Shown: positions 13,367 to 22,425, counted from the stretch's first letter. The stretch is 44,954 bases of DNA from Alphaproteobacteria bacterium (GCA_029059055.1 JAIDWS010000013.1:1-44954), one strand, 5' to 3'. Translations and numbers: made by a program. Notes: generated from the letters alone by a model not told the origin.

Positions 13367-14656
13367 TTATTTTTTTATCGCCCCGTACCATTTTTTCAGG
13401 TTTTTCCACAATGTGTCCAGGTTCTGTTTGGTCTTTTCATATGTGGTCTGGGATATTTCTATGTTGAACAAAGTCCGTACCAGCGCGGGAATCATCGACA
13501 TAAACATCGCAATAAACAGCCCCATCAGCACAATTGTAATCAAACTGTCGTTGCGCATCATCAGACCGTCCATCAAAATCGTCGAATCGCCCGTGGCAAT
13601 CGCCGCCGCCAATGCCGATGCCCCGGACCAGCTGCCGAATACGGAATTTAAAAACATGATTGAAAATGTCAGAAATACCCCGACCAGTGCAATGCCCACC
13701 GTGGCGCGCACCACGTCGTTGATGATGGCCTGAATCGATTTGCCGCCCCCGCCGGGGATAATCGACCAGCCCCCAAACAACCACCCCAGTAAAAACAGCG
13801 GCAACATAATCAAATCCATCGACAGGGTGATAAACACGTCCAGAAAATACAGCGGTATCGGCAATAATGCAAAAAAGAACAGCGTCATAATCAACAGGCC
13901 GGCGAACAATATGGGCAGATTCGGGAAAATCGGCACGTTCCACATGATTTTGTGCATGTATTTTTCGTTAAACGCCATGTTTAACATGGTCCATCCCACC
14001 GTCATGCCCAATCCGGTCATTTGATGGACGTTGGCCAATTCGCACGCCAGATTATGGCGCAGACGCGGTGAAAATGCACCACGCGCCGCCGATTGGGAAT
14101 CCACCGTCACCGGGTCGGCGATGGCGGTTGCCACAACGCATTCGGCAAATTTATCGTTGCCGGCGACAATCCGGTTCAGCGACAGGCCCACGTTAAAAAT
14201 GGGTTCAATGGCCACCTGGGTGATTAAGCGGGGCAGCGGAAACGCCAACAATGATATGACAAAGGTCAGCTTAATCAAATGTTTGCCGAAATTCGTGCTG
14301 ATGGTCCATGGGTCGTCCACCCGCGCATTGATATATCCCGACACCAATTGCCATGCAAACCAGATTGCCGTCAATACGGCGGTAAACGGGATAATCACGG
14401 TTCCAATGGCGTGGTATGCCCGCGGCAGCAAATTGGACATGGTGGCCATGATGTCGGAAAACATCTGGCATGTCCAGCATGTGGAAAAGAAATTCATCGC
14501 ATCGGCCATATTGACCGGCGCGGTCGTGCGGTAAATGGAAAATCCGGCAATAACCCCCAGGCCCGCTATCCCGCCGACGACCAGTGGCGCCACCGCCCCC
14601 GCCCCAAACGGCAGAAAGGATAAAAACACAATCCAAAACTTTTTTAACCGGGTCAT
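13367..14656 (-). CDS. VirB6/TrbL-like polytopic membrane protein 1
   Basis: 429 residues from ATG 14656. It starts with a hydrophobic signal-like segment, followed by at least six likely membrane spans (for example AIGTVIIPFTAVLTAIWFAW, LPILFAGLLIMTLFFFALLP, ALVGVFLTFSIMFLNSVF and IVLMGLFIAMFMSMIPALV). A central soluble part contains Cys residues (FAECVVATAIADPVTVDSQS). Near the N terminus is CWTCQMF, a CxxC motif shared with two of the four proteins on the other strand, and the C terminus is basic (KKWYGAIKK). These are features of VirB6/TrbL proteins, the inner-membrane channel subunits of type IV secretion systems. It diverges from the other four. The upstream ATG 14662 lies above the predicted transcription start, so 14656 is favoured. 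Confidence 0.75.
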   Translation of the reverse strand: MTRLKKFWIVFLSFLPFGAGAVAPLVVGGIAGLGVIAGFSIYRTTAPVNMADAMNFFSTCWTCQMFSDIMATMSNLLPRAYHAIGTVIIPFTAVLTAIWFAWQLVSGYINARVDDPWTISTNFGKHLIKLTFVISLLAFPLPRLITQVAIEPIFNVGLSLNRIVAGNDKFAECVVATAIADPVTVDSQSAARGAFSPRLRHNLACELANVHQMTGLGMTVGWTMLNMAFNEKYMHKIMWNVPIFPNLPILFAGLLIMTLFFFALLPIPLYFLDVFITLSMDLIMLPLFLLGWLFGGWSIIPGGGGKSIQAIINDVVRATVGIALVGVFLTFSIMFLNSVFGSWSGASALAAAIATGDSTILMDGLMMRNDSLITIVLMGLFIAMFMSMIPALVRTLFNIEISQTTYEKTKQNLDTLWKNLKKWYGAIKK

Positions 14657-14665
14657 TGCCATTTA

Positions 14666-14674
14666 AGTATATCA
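14666..14674 (-). promoter_or_regulatory. Extended -10 promoter of VirB6-like gene 1
   Basis: Minus-strand TGATATACT (14674-14666). The predicted start near 14659 is just 3 nt before ATG 14656, so the message is leaderless. Confidence 0.6.
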
Positions 14675-14690
14675 TATTTTGTCCCAAATG

Positions 14691-14699
14691 TGATATAAT
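14691..14699 (+). promoter_or_regulatory. Promoter of the four-gene VirB6-like operon
   Basis: TGATATAAT extended -10. It overlaps a divergent promoter region of only about 20 bp with the -10 at 14666-14674, so the two directions may interfere. Confidence 0.7.
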
Positions 14700-14727
14700 T
14701 GAAATCAATAAAGATAAATGCGGGGGA

Positions 14728-16020
14728 ATGAGTCTGGTTGCATCGCGGTTTTGTCACAGATTTGCCGGGGCGGCGTTGGTCGCGCTGGGGGGGATTATTG
14801 TTGCCGCGCCGGCCCATGCCGCATGGGGAATTGTTGATGCACTGAATTTGGCACCGTTTGTGCCGATGGTGTTGGACGCGTTGATGGCGGTCGCAACGGG
14901 GGCGTATGATTTCTTTGTGGGCGGCGGCCGCGGGATTATCTATGTCTTAATCTGGGGATTTTTGGGGCTGACGATGGGGCTGTATCTGGTCAAGATGTAT
15001 TTCCCAAAAGATTGGCTGGGATTCTTTGGTTTTTCGGGCGGCGGTGAAATGTGGGATGGCAAGGCCACCGGCACATCCATCGCGGAAAATATGTTTAAGC
15101 CCGCCCTGCGCGCCATTATCGCGGCGACCATTTTGTTGCAGATTAAACCGGTCTATGTCACCGAATGGGTGGTGAATCCGTTCCTGCAATTGGGGGCGAT
15201 ATATACCGAACAAATCAGCAATGCCGTGGCCGCACCGGGCGCGCCCGCCCCGCGTATCGAATGTCCGCCCGATGTCATCGCCCAGGGATGGATCAGTGCG
15301 GAAAGCTGTGCGTTTCTGGTCCAGCCGGTATCCGACCTGTCCCATGCCAACAACCAGGTGATTAAACAGGGATTTGATTTCGTTAATCGCGGATTGCGCG
15401 GGTTGTTGACACTGATACCGCATGGGGGCGAAGATTTTCTGAATTTAATTACGGGAATTTTACTGATAACGACATTCGTCGGGTGTAATTTGTTTATGGC
15501 ACTGTTGATTATCCAGGGCATATTTAATTTCGGCATGGCGTTGATATTGTACCCGTTCCAGGTCTTGGTATGGGTGGTCAAACCCAAAAATCCCGATAAA
15601 TGGTTCGATATATGGCCGGCATTTTCCGGAATTGTCAAGGCGTTACAGCAATTGGTCGTCACCATGATTGCCTGTGCGTTTATTTTGTGCGTTAATATCG
15701 CGGTTATCCGCGCGTTGTTCCAATGGAATTCGTCGGTGTTTGTGGTTGCGGCCGGTGGCGCCGCCACATCCAATGTCCCCCAGGTGGCAAACGGCACCAT
15801 GGGATTTGGCCCGCATTCGATTTTATGGTTGTCGGCGATATTGACGTTCTATTTAATGGTCCAGATTTTTGAACGCACGCGCGCCCAATTGAAAAAATAT
15901 ACGTCCGGCATGGACGGCTTGTATAACCAGGTCACCAAAGACACCAAAACCATATGGCGCGGCGCCGGTGACTGGGGCAAGAAAATCGGCCAGGCCGCCG
16001 GGTGGATTAAAAAGAAATGA
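14728..16020 (+). CDS. VirB6/TrbL-like membrane protein 2
   Basis: 430 residues from ATG 14728. The frame is open to 14584, but that part crosses the promoter. A signal peptide ends at AAPAHA-A (about residue 31). Spans include YVLIWGFLGLTMGLYLVKMY, AIIAATILLQI, LITGILLITTFVGCNLFMAL and LVVTMIACAFILCVNIAVI. A periplasmic loop with IECPPDVIAQGWISAESCAF has two Cys likely to form a disulfide. The C terminus is amphipathic and basic (TIWRGAGDWGKKIGQAAGWI, then KKK). VirB6/TrbL-like by topology and context; detailed homology should be checked by profile search. The stop overlaps the start of the next gene by 4 nt (ATGA), implying translational coupling. Confidence 0.75.
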   Translation: MSLVASRFCHRFAGAALVALGGIIVAAPAHAAWGIVDALNLAPFVPMVLDALMAVATGAYDFFVGGGRGIIYVLIWGFLGLTMGLYLVKMYFPKDWLGFFGFSGGGEMWDGKATGTSIAENMFKPALRAIIAATILLQIKPVYVTEWVVNPFLQLGAIYTEQISNAVAAPGAPAPRIECPPDVIAQGWISAESCAFLVQPVSDLSHANNQVIKQGFDFVNRGLRGLLTLIPHGGEDFLNLITGILLITTFVGCNLFMALLIIQGIFNFGMALILYPFQVLVWVVKPKNPDKWFDIWPAFSGIVKALQQLVVTMIACAFILCVNIAVIRALFQWNSSVFVVAAGGAATSNVPQVANGTMGFGPHSILWLSAILTFYLMVQIFERTRAQLKKYTSGMDGLYNQVTKDTKTIWRGAGDWGKKIGQAAGWIKKK

Positions 16021-17204
16021 ATACGTGGGTCAATCCTTTGGTCGATGGCGCGGTGCAGTGTTGGGGCTGCCCGGTGTTTGACCGCCTGTTCCAGGTGGTG
16101 TCCATGGCCGCGGCCGGGGTGTATCGCCAATTTGCATTCTTTTGCATGATTGTGTTTTGCGTGCTGTTTGCGTTCTTTGCATTGAATGCCGTATGGCAGA
16201 ATATCAAGGGCGGTATGCCCGACCCGTGGTATAAAAAATCGGTCCAGCCGGTGATTATCAGTTCGTTGTTCGCGCTGACGTTTTTGGCAATGGGGGTGAT
16301 GTTGCCCCGATTCGTCACAACAGTGACGTTCGAACCGGTGGCGGATATTGCATTGACGTATACGCAAAGCGTCGTGCAAATGAACACCGATACCATTAAT
16401 GAAAAAGTGACATATCAACCCATGCCGATGTCGGATGCCGGATTTTATCGGCCCCAATTGCGCGATACCATCATATTGCTGATGAAAACCACGATTACAC
16501 AATTCCAGGCCTATATCAAACTGGGTATCGCGGTTATGGACAGTGCGTTTACATGGCGCGCCATCCTGGGGGTGGGGGCATTGCTGAAACACATCATCAT
16601 ATTCTTTATGGGATTGTATTTGGTGTATGGGTTCTTTAAATTATTCGTGCGATTTTGCTTTTATTTTGCCGATATTATTGTGGCGATGACGTTCTTTGCG
16701 TTTTTCTTTCCGTTGTCGCTGGTGCTGTTTGTGTTCCGGGGTGACGGCGTGCCGGGATGGATGAAAAATCTGGGGAAAAATGTCGGGGTCGGCCAGTTCA
16801 AGAAGGTTATTAATGCCATTGTCGCCCTGGCGGCGGGGGTGTTGACGTATACGGTTGTGATGGTGATTATCGCCAAATTCTTTACCGCGCATGGCGGGGA
16901 TGTGGGCGAATTGATGCATCTGATTACGAACGGCGATGTGTTCGCGGCAGATTTGTCCGACGATAATTTGGCGGCATTGACACTGATGGGGTGCGTGGTG
17001 TTGGTCTATGTCGTGAATTTCATCACAGGTCTGGGCGGCCAGGTGACCAAGATGGTTCTGGACACGTTCAATGTCGGGGTCGAAAACAAATTAAGCGAAG
17101 AATTGGCAACCAATGCGGAAAATTTGACCAAGGTCGTTGTCGATACCGTTAAAAAAGTGGGCAAAACCATTGCCGACGGTGGGGAAAAAGCGGACAAGAA
17201 ATAA
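16017..17204 (+). CDS. VirB6/TrbL-like membrane protein 3
   Basis: 395 residues, coupled to the preceding gene by ATGA. There is no cleavable signal. The N terminus MNTWVNPLVDGAVQCWGCPV carries the CxxC motif (CWGC, residues 15-18). Spans include FAFFCMIVFCVLFAFFALNA, SSLFALTFLAMGVMLPRFV, HIIIFFMGLYLVYGFFKLFV, VAMTFFAFFFPLSLVLFVF and ALAAGVLTYTVVMVIIAKFF. A soluble segment with ITNGDVFAADLSDDNLAALT lies near residue 310. The C-terminal tail is amphipathic (LTKVVVDTVKKVGKTIADGG) and ends in KADKK. Its stop codon directly abuts the next start codon. The layout fits a T4SS channel subunit paralogous to its neighbours. Confidence 0.75.
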   Translation: MNTWVNPLVDGAVQCWGCPVFDRLFQVVSMAAAGVYRQFAFFCMIVFCVLFAFFALNAVWQNIKGGMPDPWYKKSVQPVIISSLFALTFLAMGVMLPRFVTTVTFEPVADIALTYTQSVVQMNTDTINEKVTYQPMPMSDAGFYRPQLRDTIILLMKTTITQFQAYIKLGIAVMDSAFTWRAILGVGALLKHIIIFFMGLYLVYGFFKLFVRFCFYFADIIVAMTFFAFFFPLSLVLFVFRGDGVPGWMKNLGKNVGVGQFKKVINAIVALAAGVLTYTVVMVIIAKFFTAHGGDVGELMHLITNGDVFAADLSDDNLAALTLMGCVVLVYVVNFITGLGGQVTKMVLDTFNVGVENKLSEELATNAENLTKVVVDTVKKVGKTIADGGEKADKK

Positions 17205-18638
17205 ATGCTGAAAGCGAAACTGATTATGATTGCCGTGCGTTTGATTATGGGGGCCATTGCGCTGGGGGTGGGGATATGGTATCTGTCTGCATCCATTGGC
17301 GGGGCCAGTCTGACGTACACCAGCATGTCCGGATTTTTAACCGCCATCGGGGCCGGTGGCGGGGATATTGCCACGGTTAACGGATGTTTTCTGTGCGGTT
17401 ATATCCAGCAATTGTTTGCCGCCATCGGTATGGCGGCCCAGCAGTTTTGGACCGTGATGGTGGACAATCTGTGGATTGTTATGGCCATTGGATTTGGTGT
17501 TTTTCTGTTTATCCACACGGCGAAATATTTGTATGACGCCGCCGCCCAGACGGCCAGTGCGGATGGCAAAGAAAAGAAACTGGATTTTCAGCCCTGGTTT
17601 GACAAGGTCTGGAAACAAGGCGCCCGTGTCATGATTGTGGGGGCGTTGATGGGCGCATTGGGGATGGGCGGGACGACCGCATTGCGCACTGTGACCAATA
17701 TTACGGTGACACCGGTTTTGCTGGTGGGGGCCGAATTATCCATGGCCGCGTCCGGTGTCAATGACAGCGCCCAGTGCGGCGCACCGATTACCACCGACGA
17801 TGTGTTGAACCCGGTGCTGAAACCGTTTATGTGCGTGATGGGCAATTTAAATGCCGTGATGCTGGCGGGGGCGGCGGGCGGATTTGCCATGATGAATTAT
17901 GCGTGGCTGGGGATGGGCGGCGGCGCATTTACGTGGTTGGCGGGATTGGCGCTGATTATATTGTTTTTGATTATCGGATTCGATTTGTTTTTCCAGGTCT
18001 TGTCCGTGGTGTTCAAATTGGTGTTTATCATTATCTTTTTGCCATTGCTGTTGGCGGCGTCCGCATTCGAAGGCGTCTGGTCCATGGCCGACGGTCTGGT
18101 CAAAGGGGCGATTAACATGTTGGTCAAATCGGCCGTGCGCATTGTGGCCATTACGTTAAAAGTATTAATTTTATACGCAACGATTTCATATGCCGCCGAT
18201 GCATCGTTCCCCGGTCCGGTTGACGGGTACAGTGCGATTTTACCGCCCATGATGGGCGCGCGTCCGGCGGCGACCGATGCCCAGACTTTGTCCGTTATGA
18301 ATGTATTTAAAACGTGTGAACAGGTGGGGCTGGCCGATGGGGAAATGGATGCGGACAAATTCCGGAATTGCTTTACCGCCCAGCGTGCGGCGGTGGAACG
18401 CAGATATCCCGGCGCGTTCGATTTTATGGGAAACGGATGGGAATTTCTGATGCTGATGTTCGGGCTGTTCTTCCTGTATTATTATGTCATCAGTCCGAAA
18501 ATTGACGGTATCCTGGGCAAAGATGGGGCGGAAAGTTTCGATTTTGGGGGCTGGATGAAGCAGTTGGGGCGGCGCGTTTGGGATACGCCGAAAATGCTGT
18601 TTGAAAAAATTGCCGCGGCCGCGGGGGGTAAAAAATAA
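17205..18638 (+). CDS. VirB6/TrbL-like membrane protein 4
   Basis: 477 residues, the longest of the group. A first span at residues about 4-28 (MIAVRLIMGAIALGVGIWYL) is followed by NGCFLCGYIQQLF, a CxxC motif in the same position relative to a following amphipathic helix as in proteins 1 and 3. Further spans include LWIVMAIGFGVFLFIHTAKY, ARVMIVGALMGALGMGGTTA, FTWLAGLALIILFLIIGFDL and LVFIIIFLPLLLAASAFEG. A periplasmic domain (VFKTCEQVGLADGEMDADKF, RNCFTAQRAAVERRYPGAF) has two Cys. The C terminus is amphipathic and basic, ending GGKK. Its last base overlaps the next ATG (TAATG). VirB6-like by topology and operon context. Confidence 0.75.
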   Translation: MLKAKLIMIAVRLIMGAIALGVGIWYLSASIGGASLTYTSMSGFLTAIGAGGGDIATVNGCFLCGYIQQLFAAIGMAAQQFWTVMVDNLWIVMAIGFGVFLFIHTAKYLYDAAAQTASADGKEKKLDFQPWFDKVWKQGARVMIVGALMGALGMGGTTALRTVTNITVTPVLLVGAELSMAASGVNDSAQCGAPITTDDVLNPVLKPFMCVMGNLNAVMLAGAAGGFAMMNYAWLGMGGGAFTWLAGLALIILFLIIGFDLFFQVLSVVFKLVFIIIFLPLLLAASAFEGVWSMADGLVKGAINMLVKSAVRIVAITLKVLILYATISYAADASFPGPVDGYSAILPPMMGARPAATDAQTLSVMNVFKTCEQVGLADGEMDADKFRNCFTAQRAAVERRYPGAFDFMGNGWEFLMLMFGLFFLYYYVISPKIDGILGKDGAESFDFGGWMKQLGRRVWDTPKMLFEKIAAAAGGKK

Positions 18639-19924
18639 TGCGTGGATGGATGCGGAAATTTTTATCGGCACTGGGGATGGTTCTGGTATTGGGGGCGGGG
18701 GCGCATGGCGTAACCGCCAATGTGCCGACCGGCGATGTGGGCGATTATGGCGCGTGGACCACGCCGCATAACTTGGAAATGTTCCAAATCGGCATGACAC
18801 ACGACATGACCCAGTTCCAAGACGGCTTTCAAAAAAATGTGTTGGTCAAAGATTATGTCCCGGTCGAAGCCAAGGTTGGATTGGCATTTATGGGGGCAAT
18901 GTCGCTGATTGGGGATGTGCTGGAAAATTCACTGGTGCGGTTTGTGGTGATTTTTCTGATTGTGGCGTACGCGTTTTGGGTCATGTTCGAAGCATACCAG
19001 ATGATGCGTGACGGCCAAAATGTGCAAAAACTGTGGTCGGACATCTTGAAAAAGGGCGTCTTGATTTCCATCTGGATTTTAATCCTGGAACAGGGGCCCG
19101 GGCAACTGTTTATGTGGATTATGGGACCGGTTGTCAGCATCGGTACATATCTGTCGGATTTGATTTTAAATGCAGTGTCGGGGGCATCGGGGGCGGCATT
19201 GCCCGATACGTGTGCGGCGATACATAAATATGTGGCGTCGTCCGCGCCGACAAACATGTTGATGGGGGCGTCGTCCGCCGCGGATTTGTTGTGTGTGCCG
19301 ACGCGTCTGTCCGGGTTTTTCTATACCGCGGTTGCGGCCGGGTGGAAATGGATGGTGGCCGGAATCGGGCACAGTGCATTCACATTTGTGGTCGGTGCGA
19401 CATTTGTTGTGATTTTCATATATAATATTTGGAAATTCGCGCTGATGGCGTTGGGGGTTATTGCGGATTTATTCTTGGCGGTGTTGTTGTTGCCGTTTAC
19501 CGCGATTGCCGAAACAATCGGAAAAACCACGTACAAAGGCATTGCCGGTGACATATTTAACGGTTTTCTGGCCCTGTTTAATGCGGAAAGTTTGGACAAG
19601 CAGATTCAGCGTTTTATTAATGCGGCCATATTCTTTGTATCGTTGTCGGCGGTGGTCGCACTGTGTGCGGCATTGTTGTCGGGGGTGGTGGATTCCAATC
19701 TGGCGGCGGCGGTGCCGACGTTGGAAAACGACGGGTTCTTTGTAACGTTATTGGTTGGGGTTTTGGTCGCGTATCTGGCGTCCAAGGCCGCCCAGTTCGC
19801 CAAAGATATCGGCGGCAGTATTAACGACAGCTTTGGCCAACAGGTCGGCAAAGACGCCGCCGCCCTGTGGTCGAAAACATCGGCGACCGCACAAAAATGG
19901 TGGAAAATCATCCGGAAAAAATAA
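18638..19924 (+). CDS. VirB6/TrbL-like membrane protein 5
   Basis: 428 residues, last gene of the tight operon. The N-terminal signal peptide (FLSALGMVLVLGAGAHGVTA) is followed by a periplasmic stretch NVPTGDVGDYGAWTTPHNLE. Spans include SLVRFVVIFLIVAYAFWVMF, AFTFVVGATFVVIFIYNIWK, VIADLFLAVLLLPFTAIAET, AAIFFVSLSAVVALCAALLS and FVTLLVGVLVAYLASKAAQF. The protein ends in KWWKIIRKK, a basic tail as in all four paralogues. It lacks the N-terminal CxxC. Like proteins 1 and 2 it opens with a signal-like segment, whereas 3 and 4 do not. No obvious terminator follows; the next promoter (19936) starts 12 nt after the stop. Confidence 0.75.
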   Translation: MRGWMRKFLSALGMVLVLGAGAHGVTANVPTGDVGDYGAWTTPHNLEMFQIGMTHDMTQFQDGFQKNVLVKDYVPVEAKVGLAFMGAMSLIGDVLENSLVRFVVIFLIVAYAFWVMFEAYQMMRDGQNVQKLWSDILKKGVLISIWILILEQGPGQLFMWIMGPVVSIGTYLSDLILNAVSGASGAALPDTCAAIHKYVASSAPTNMLMGASSAADLLCVPTRLSGFFYTAVAAGWKWMVAGIGHSAFTFVVGATFVVIFIYNIWKFALMALGVIADLFLAVLLLPFTAIAETIGKTTYKGIAGDIFNGFLALFNAESLDKQIQRFINAAIFFVSLSAVVALCAALLSGVVDSNLAAAVPTLENDGFFVTLLVGVLVAYLASKAAQFAKDIGGSINDSFGQQVGKDAAALWSKTSATAQKWWKIIRKK

Positions 19925-19935
19925 GCATGCCGCAC

Positions 19936-19964
19936 TTGCGTTCATGAAATATTTATCCCATACT
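19936..19964 (+). promoter_or_regulatory. Promoter of PBP1A gene, leaderless
   Basis: TTGCGT (19936-19941), 17-bp spacer, CATACT (19959-19964); ATG 19973 follows after 8 nt. Confidence 0.7.
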
Positions 19965-19972
19965 ATGACATC

Positions 19973-22012
19973 ATGAAATTTAAAAAATTCTTACGCATTT
20001 TGTTAAACATTATTTTCTGGTGCTTTACCGCCGGTATCGCGGCGTTGGCGGCACTGGTGCTGATATACGGCAATGATTTGCCGGATTACAAGAAATTGGC
20101 GACATATGCCCCGCCGGTGGCAACGCGTCTGTATGCGTCGGACGGGTCGTTGCTGATTGAATATGCCGAAGAACGACGGGTCTTTATCGATTTCGTCGAT
20201 ATGCCGCCCCAACTGGTGAACGCCTTCGTTGCCGCCGAAGATCAAAATTTCTGGACGCATCCCGGTATCGATGTCCAGGGTATCACCCGCGCGGCGGTTG
20301 GAAATGCGGCGCGTCTGGTGGGATTTAATGTCGGTTTTTCCGGCGCATCGACCATTACACAACAGGTGGCCAAGAATTTCTTTTTGACGTCGGAACGCAC
20401 CCTGTCGCGCAAGATAAAGGAAGCAATTCTGGCATTGAAACTGGAACGTGCGTTTTCCAAGCAACATATTATGACGCTGTATCTGAATCAGATTTTCCTG
20501 GGGGCGCGTGCCTATGGCGTGGGGTCGGCGGCACTGATGTATTTTAATAAGCCGGTATCGGAATTAACACTGGCGGAATGTGCGTTTCTGGCATCCCTGC
20601 CCAAGGCACCCAATAACCGGGACAAAGCGGTCGAACGCCGTAATTACGTCTTGCGCCGCATGGTGGTCGAAGGTTTTATTACCCAGGCCCAAGCAGATGC
20701 CGCCGCCGCCGAAGAATTGAATATCAACAGCGGATTTACCGCCCAGATGGAAGATGATTTCCAATACTTTGCCGAAGATGTGCGCCGTCAATTGTTGGGG
20801 CGCATCGGGCGTGAAACACTGTATAACGGGGGATTGTACATCAAAACAACCATCGTCCCGGAATATCAGCGCGCGGCCAGCGCGGCGTTGAACCGGGCGC
20901 TGGATGCCTATAACCAGGGACGCCAGGAAAAGTTACAGGGCGCCATTATCGCCATGAATCCGCATACGGGGCGTATTTTGGCCATGGCGGGCGGCCGGTC
21001 GTTTTCAGACAGTTCGTTTAACCGCGCAACCCAGGCCATGCGTCAAATTGGATCGACCATCAAACCGTTTGTGTATCTGGCGGCATTGGAACGCGGCATC
21101 AGCCCCCAGGCCATTTTACAGGATACCCCCATCGTCGGATGGCGCGAAAACAATACACTGTGGAAACCGGAAAATTACGATAAAAAATTCCTGGGTGATG
21201 TGCCGTTGCGTCTGGCGCTGGAAACATCGCGCAATGTCCCCAGTGTGCGGTTGGTGGAACAAATCGGTGCGCGTGACGCCATCGAAGTGGCCCAGCGGTT
21301 CGGCGTATACCCGCCAGATTTAAAAAATGTGAATTTATCCATGGCGTTGGGGTCGGGTGAAACCACACTGGAAAAATTGGTTTTGGGATATTCGGCATTT
21401 GTCAACGGTGGCCATGTTGTTCAGCCCAAACTGGTCGATTATGTCGAAGACAGATACGGACGTGTCATTGATGGCGCGGCACCGGAATTGGTTGAATGGA
21501 ACGACGAATTATTGCCGCCGGCGGTGGTGGCGTCGTCGGAACCGTTGTCCGATGCGCAAAGCCTGTATCAAATGGTGTCCATTTTACAGGGGGCGGTGGA
21601 ACGCGGTACCGGGAAACAGGCGCGCGTGTCCGGTCACACCATCGCCGGCAAGACCGGAACCACCAACGATGTCAAAGACGTATGGTTCGTCGGTTTTTCC
21701 AAGGATTTGATTGCGGGTGTTTATCTGGGCTATGACACGCCGCGTCCGTTGGGGCGTGGCGCCGGCAGTCACATGGCCGCCCGCGTGTTTGCCGAATTTA
21801 TGACCGCGGCGTTGGCCGGGACACCCAATCAGCCGTTTGCCGTTCCGGACGGGTTGACATTTATGCGGGTTAACCGCCGCAGTGGCGTTGCCGCCAAAGA
21901 TGACCCAACCGGCACCATTATTTTGGAAGCGTTTAAAACCGGTCAATCCCCCAATCCCGCCCCGAAACCGGGTCATACGGCCGGTGGCGCGGTTGTCGGC
22001 GGAATATTTTAA
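19973..22012 (+). CDS. mrcA: Penicillin-binding protein 1A (bifunctional)
   Basis: 679 residues, one N-terminal span (about 8-32). The glycosyltransferase family 51 domain has EDQNFWTHPGID with catalytic Glu89, then STITQQVAKNFFLT and RKIKEAILALKLE. The transpeptidase domain has STIK (Ser361, Lys364), SRN (419-421) and KTGTT (560-564), all intact. It polymerises glycan strands from lipid II and crosslinks them in the periplasm. It is shorter than E. coli PBP1A (about 850 residues) because the inserted region between the domains is small, as in many alphaproteobacteria. The start at 19973 is leaderless by the promoter position. It precedes the MliC-like gene and the mraY-ftsW-murG cluster. Confidence 0.95.
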   Translation: MKFKKFLRILLNIIFWCFTAGIAALAALVLIYGNDLPDYKKLATYAPPVATRLYASDGSLLIEYAEERRVFIDFVDMPPQLVNAFVAAEDQNFWTHPGIDVQGITRAAVGNAARLVGFNVGFSGASTITQQVAKNFFLTSERTLSRKIKEAILALKLERAFSKQHIMTLYLNQIFLGARAYGVGSAALMYFNKPVSELTLAECAFLASLPKAPNNRDKAVERRNYVLRRMVVEGFITQAQADAAAAEELNINSGFTAQMEDDFQYFAEDVRRQLLGRIGRETLYNGGLYIKTTIVPEYQRAASAALNRALDAYNQGRQEKLQGAIIAMNPHTGRILAMAGGRSFSDSSFNRATQAMRQIGSTIKPFVYLAALERGISPQAILQDTPIVGWRENNTLWKPENYDKKFLGDVPLRLALETSRNVPSVRLVEQIGARDAIEVAQRFGVYPPDLKNVNLSMALGSGETTLEKLVLGYSAFVNGGHVVQPKLVDYVEDRYGRVIDGAAPELVEWNDELLPPAVVASSEPLSDAQSLYQMVSILQGAVERGTGKQARVSGHTIAGKTGTTNDVKDVWFVGFSKDLIAGVYLGYDTPRPLGRGAGSHMAARVFAEFMTAALAGTPNQPFAVPDGLTFMRVNRRSGVAAKDDPTGTIILEAFKTGQSPNPAPKPGHTAGGAVVGGIF

Positions 22013-22034
22013 TGTGAAATTAATATGCGCATTG

Positions 22035-22060
22035 TGATATAATGGCCCCCAAAGGGGGGC
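22035..22060 (+). promoter_or_regulatory. Overlapping promoter and terminator-like hairpin
   Basis: The extended -10 TGATATAAT (22035-22043) is immediately followed by GCCCCC (22045-22050), AAA and GGGGGGC (22054-22060), then TTTTATT. The predicted start near 22050 falls at the end of the left arm. Transcripts coming from PBP1A would form the hairpin and could terminate, while transcripts born here lack the left arm and keep GGGGGG as a ribosome binding site for ATG 22068. Confidence 0.55.
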
Positions 22061-22067
22061 TTTTATT

Positions 22068-22370
22068 ATGTTGAAAATTGTTATGTCTGTTTTAATGCTG
22101 GCGACGGTGGCGGCGTGTGAAAAAACGGTGGACGATGTCTTGGTCCGGCAATGCGGCGGGTATCGGGTGGAAATGACATTTGCCGACGATGGCGATACGA
22201 TGAACGCCAACATCAACGGGGATGCGTTGACGTTGCAACGTGTTACCGCGGCGTCCGGCGCGAAATACCAGGGTGTATTGAACGATATCACCGTCACATT
22301 ATGGGGCAAAGGCGAAGAATGGTCCATGTTTTTAAATGACGAAGAATCATTTGTCTGTGACGCGAAATAA
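22068..22370 (+). CDS. MliC-like lysozyme-inhibitor lipoprotein
   Basis: 100 residues. A lipoprotein signal MLKIVMSVLMLATVAAC puts the lipidated Cys at 17. The mature part has CGGYRVEMTFADDGDTMNAN, then GDALTLQRVTAASGAKYQG, LTLWGKGEEWSMFL-like strands (exact ITVTLWGKGEEW) and a final FVCDAK. The Cys at about 29 and the terminal Cys fit the disulfide of the MliC fold, and the S-G-A-x-Y motif is the lysozyme-contacting signature of MliC/PliC proteins. The expected role is inhibition of host c-type lysozyme from the outer membrane, which suits its position beside peptidoglycan genes. Family assignment is moderately sure. Confidence 0.75.
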   Translation: MLKIVMSVLMLATVAACEKTVDDVLVRQCGGYRVEMTFADDGDTMNANINGDALTLQRVTAASGAKYQGVLNDITVTLWGKGEEWSMFLNDEESFVCDAK

Positions 22371-22392
22371 CATTTATTTTGCCATATCTTTG

Positions 22393-22401
22393 TGATAAAA
22401 T
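22393..22401 (+). promoter_or_regulatory. Promoter of mraY
   Basis: Extended -10 TGATAAAAT, followed by ribosome binding site AAAGGGGA (22413-22420) before ATG 22426. Confidence 0.6.
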
Positions 22402-22425
22402 AGTCAGCATAGAAAGGGGATTTTT

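Noticed and set aside
15849..16592. 247-codon antisense frame across two VirB6-like genes
   Set aside because: His-rich composition typical of an antisense shadow; it crosses a translationally coupled gene junction.
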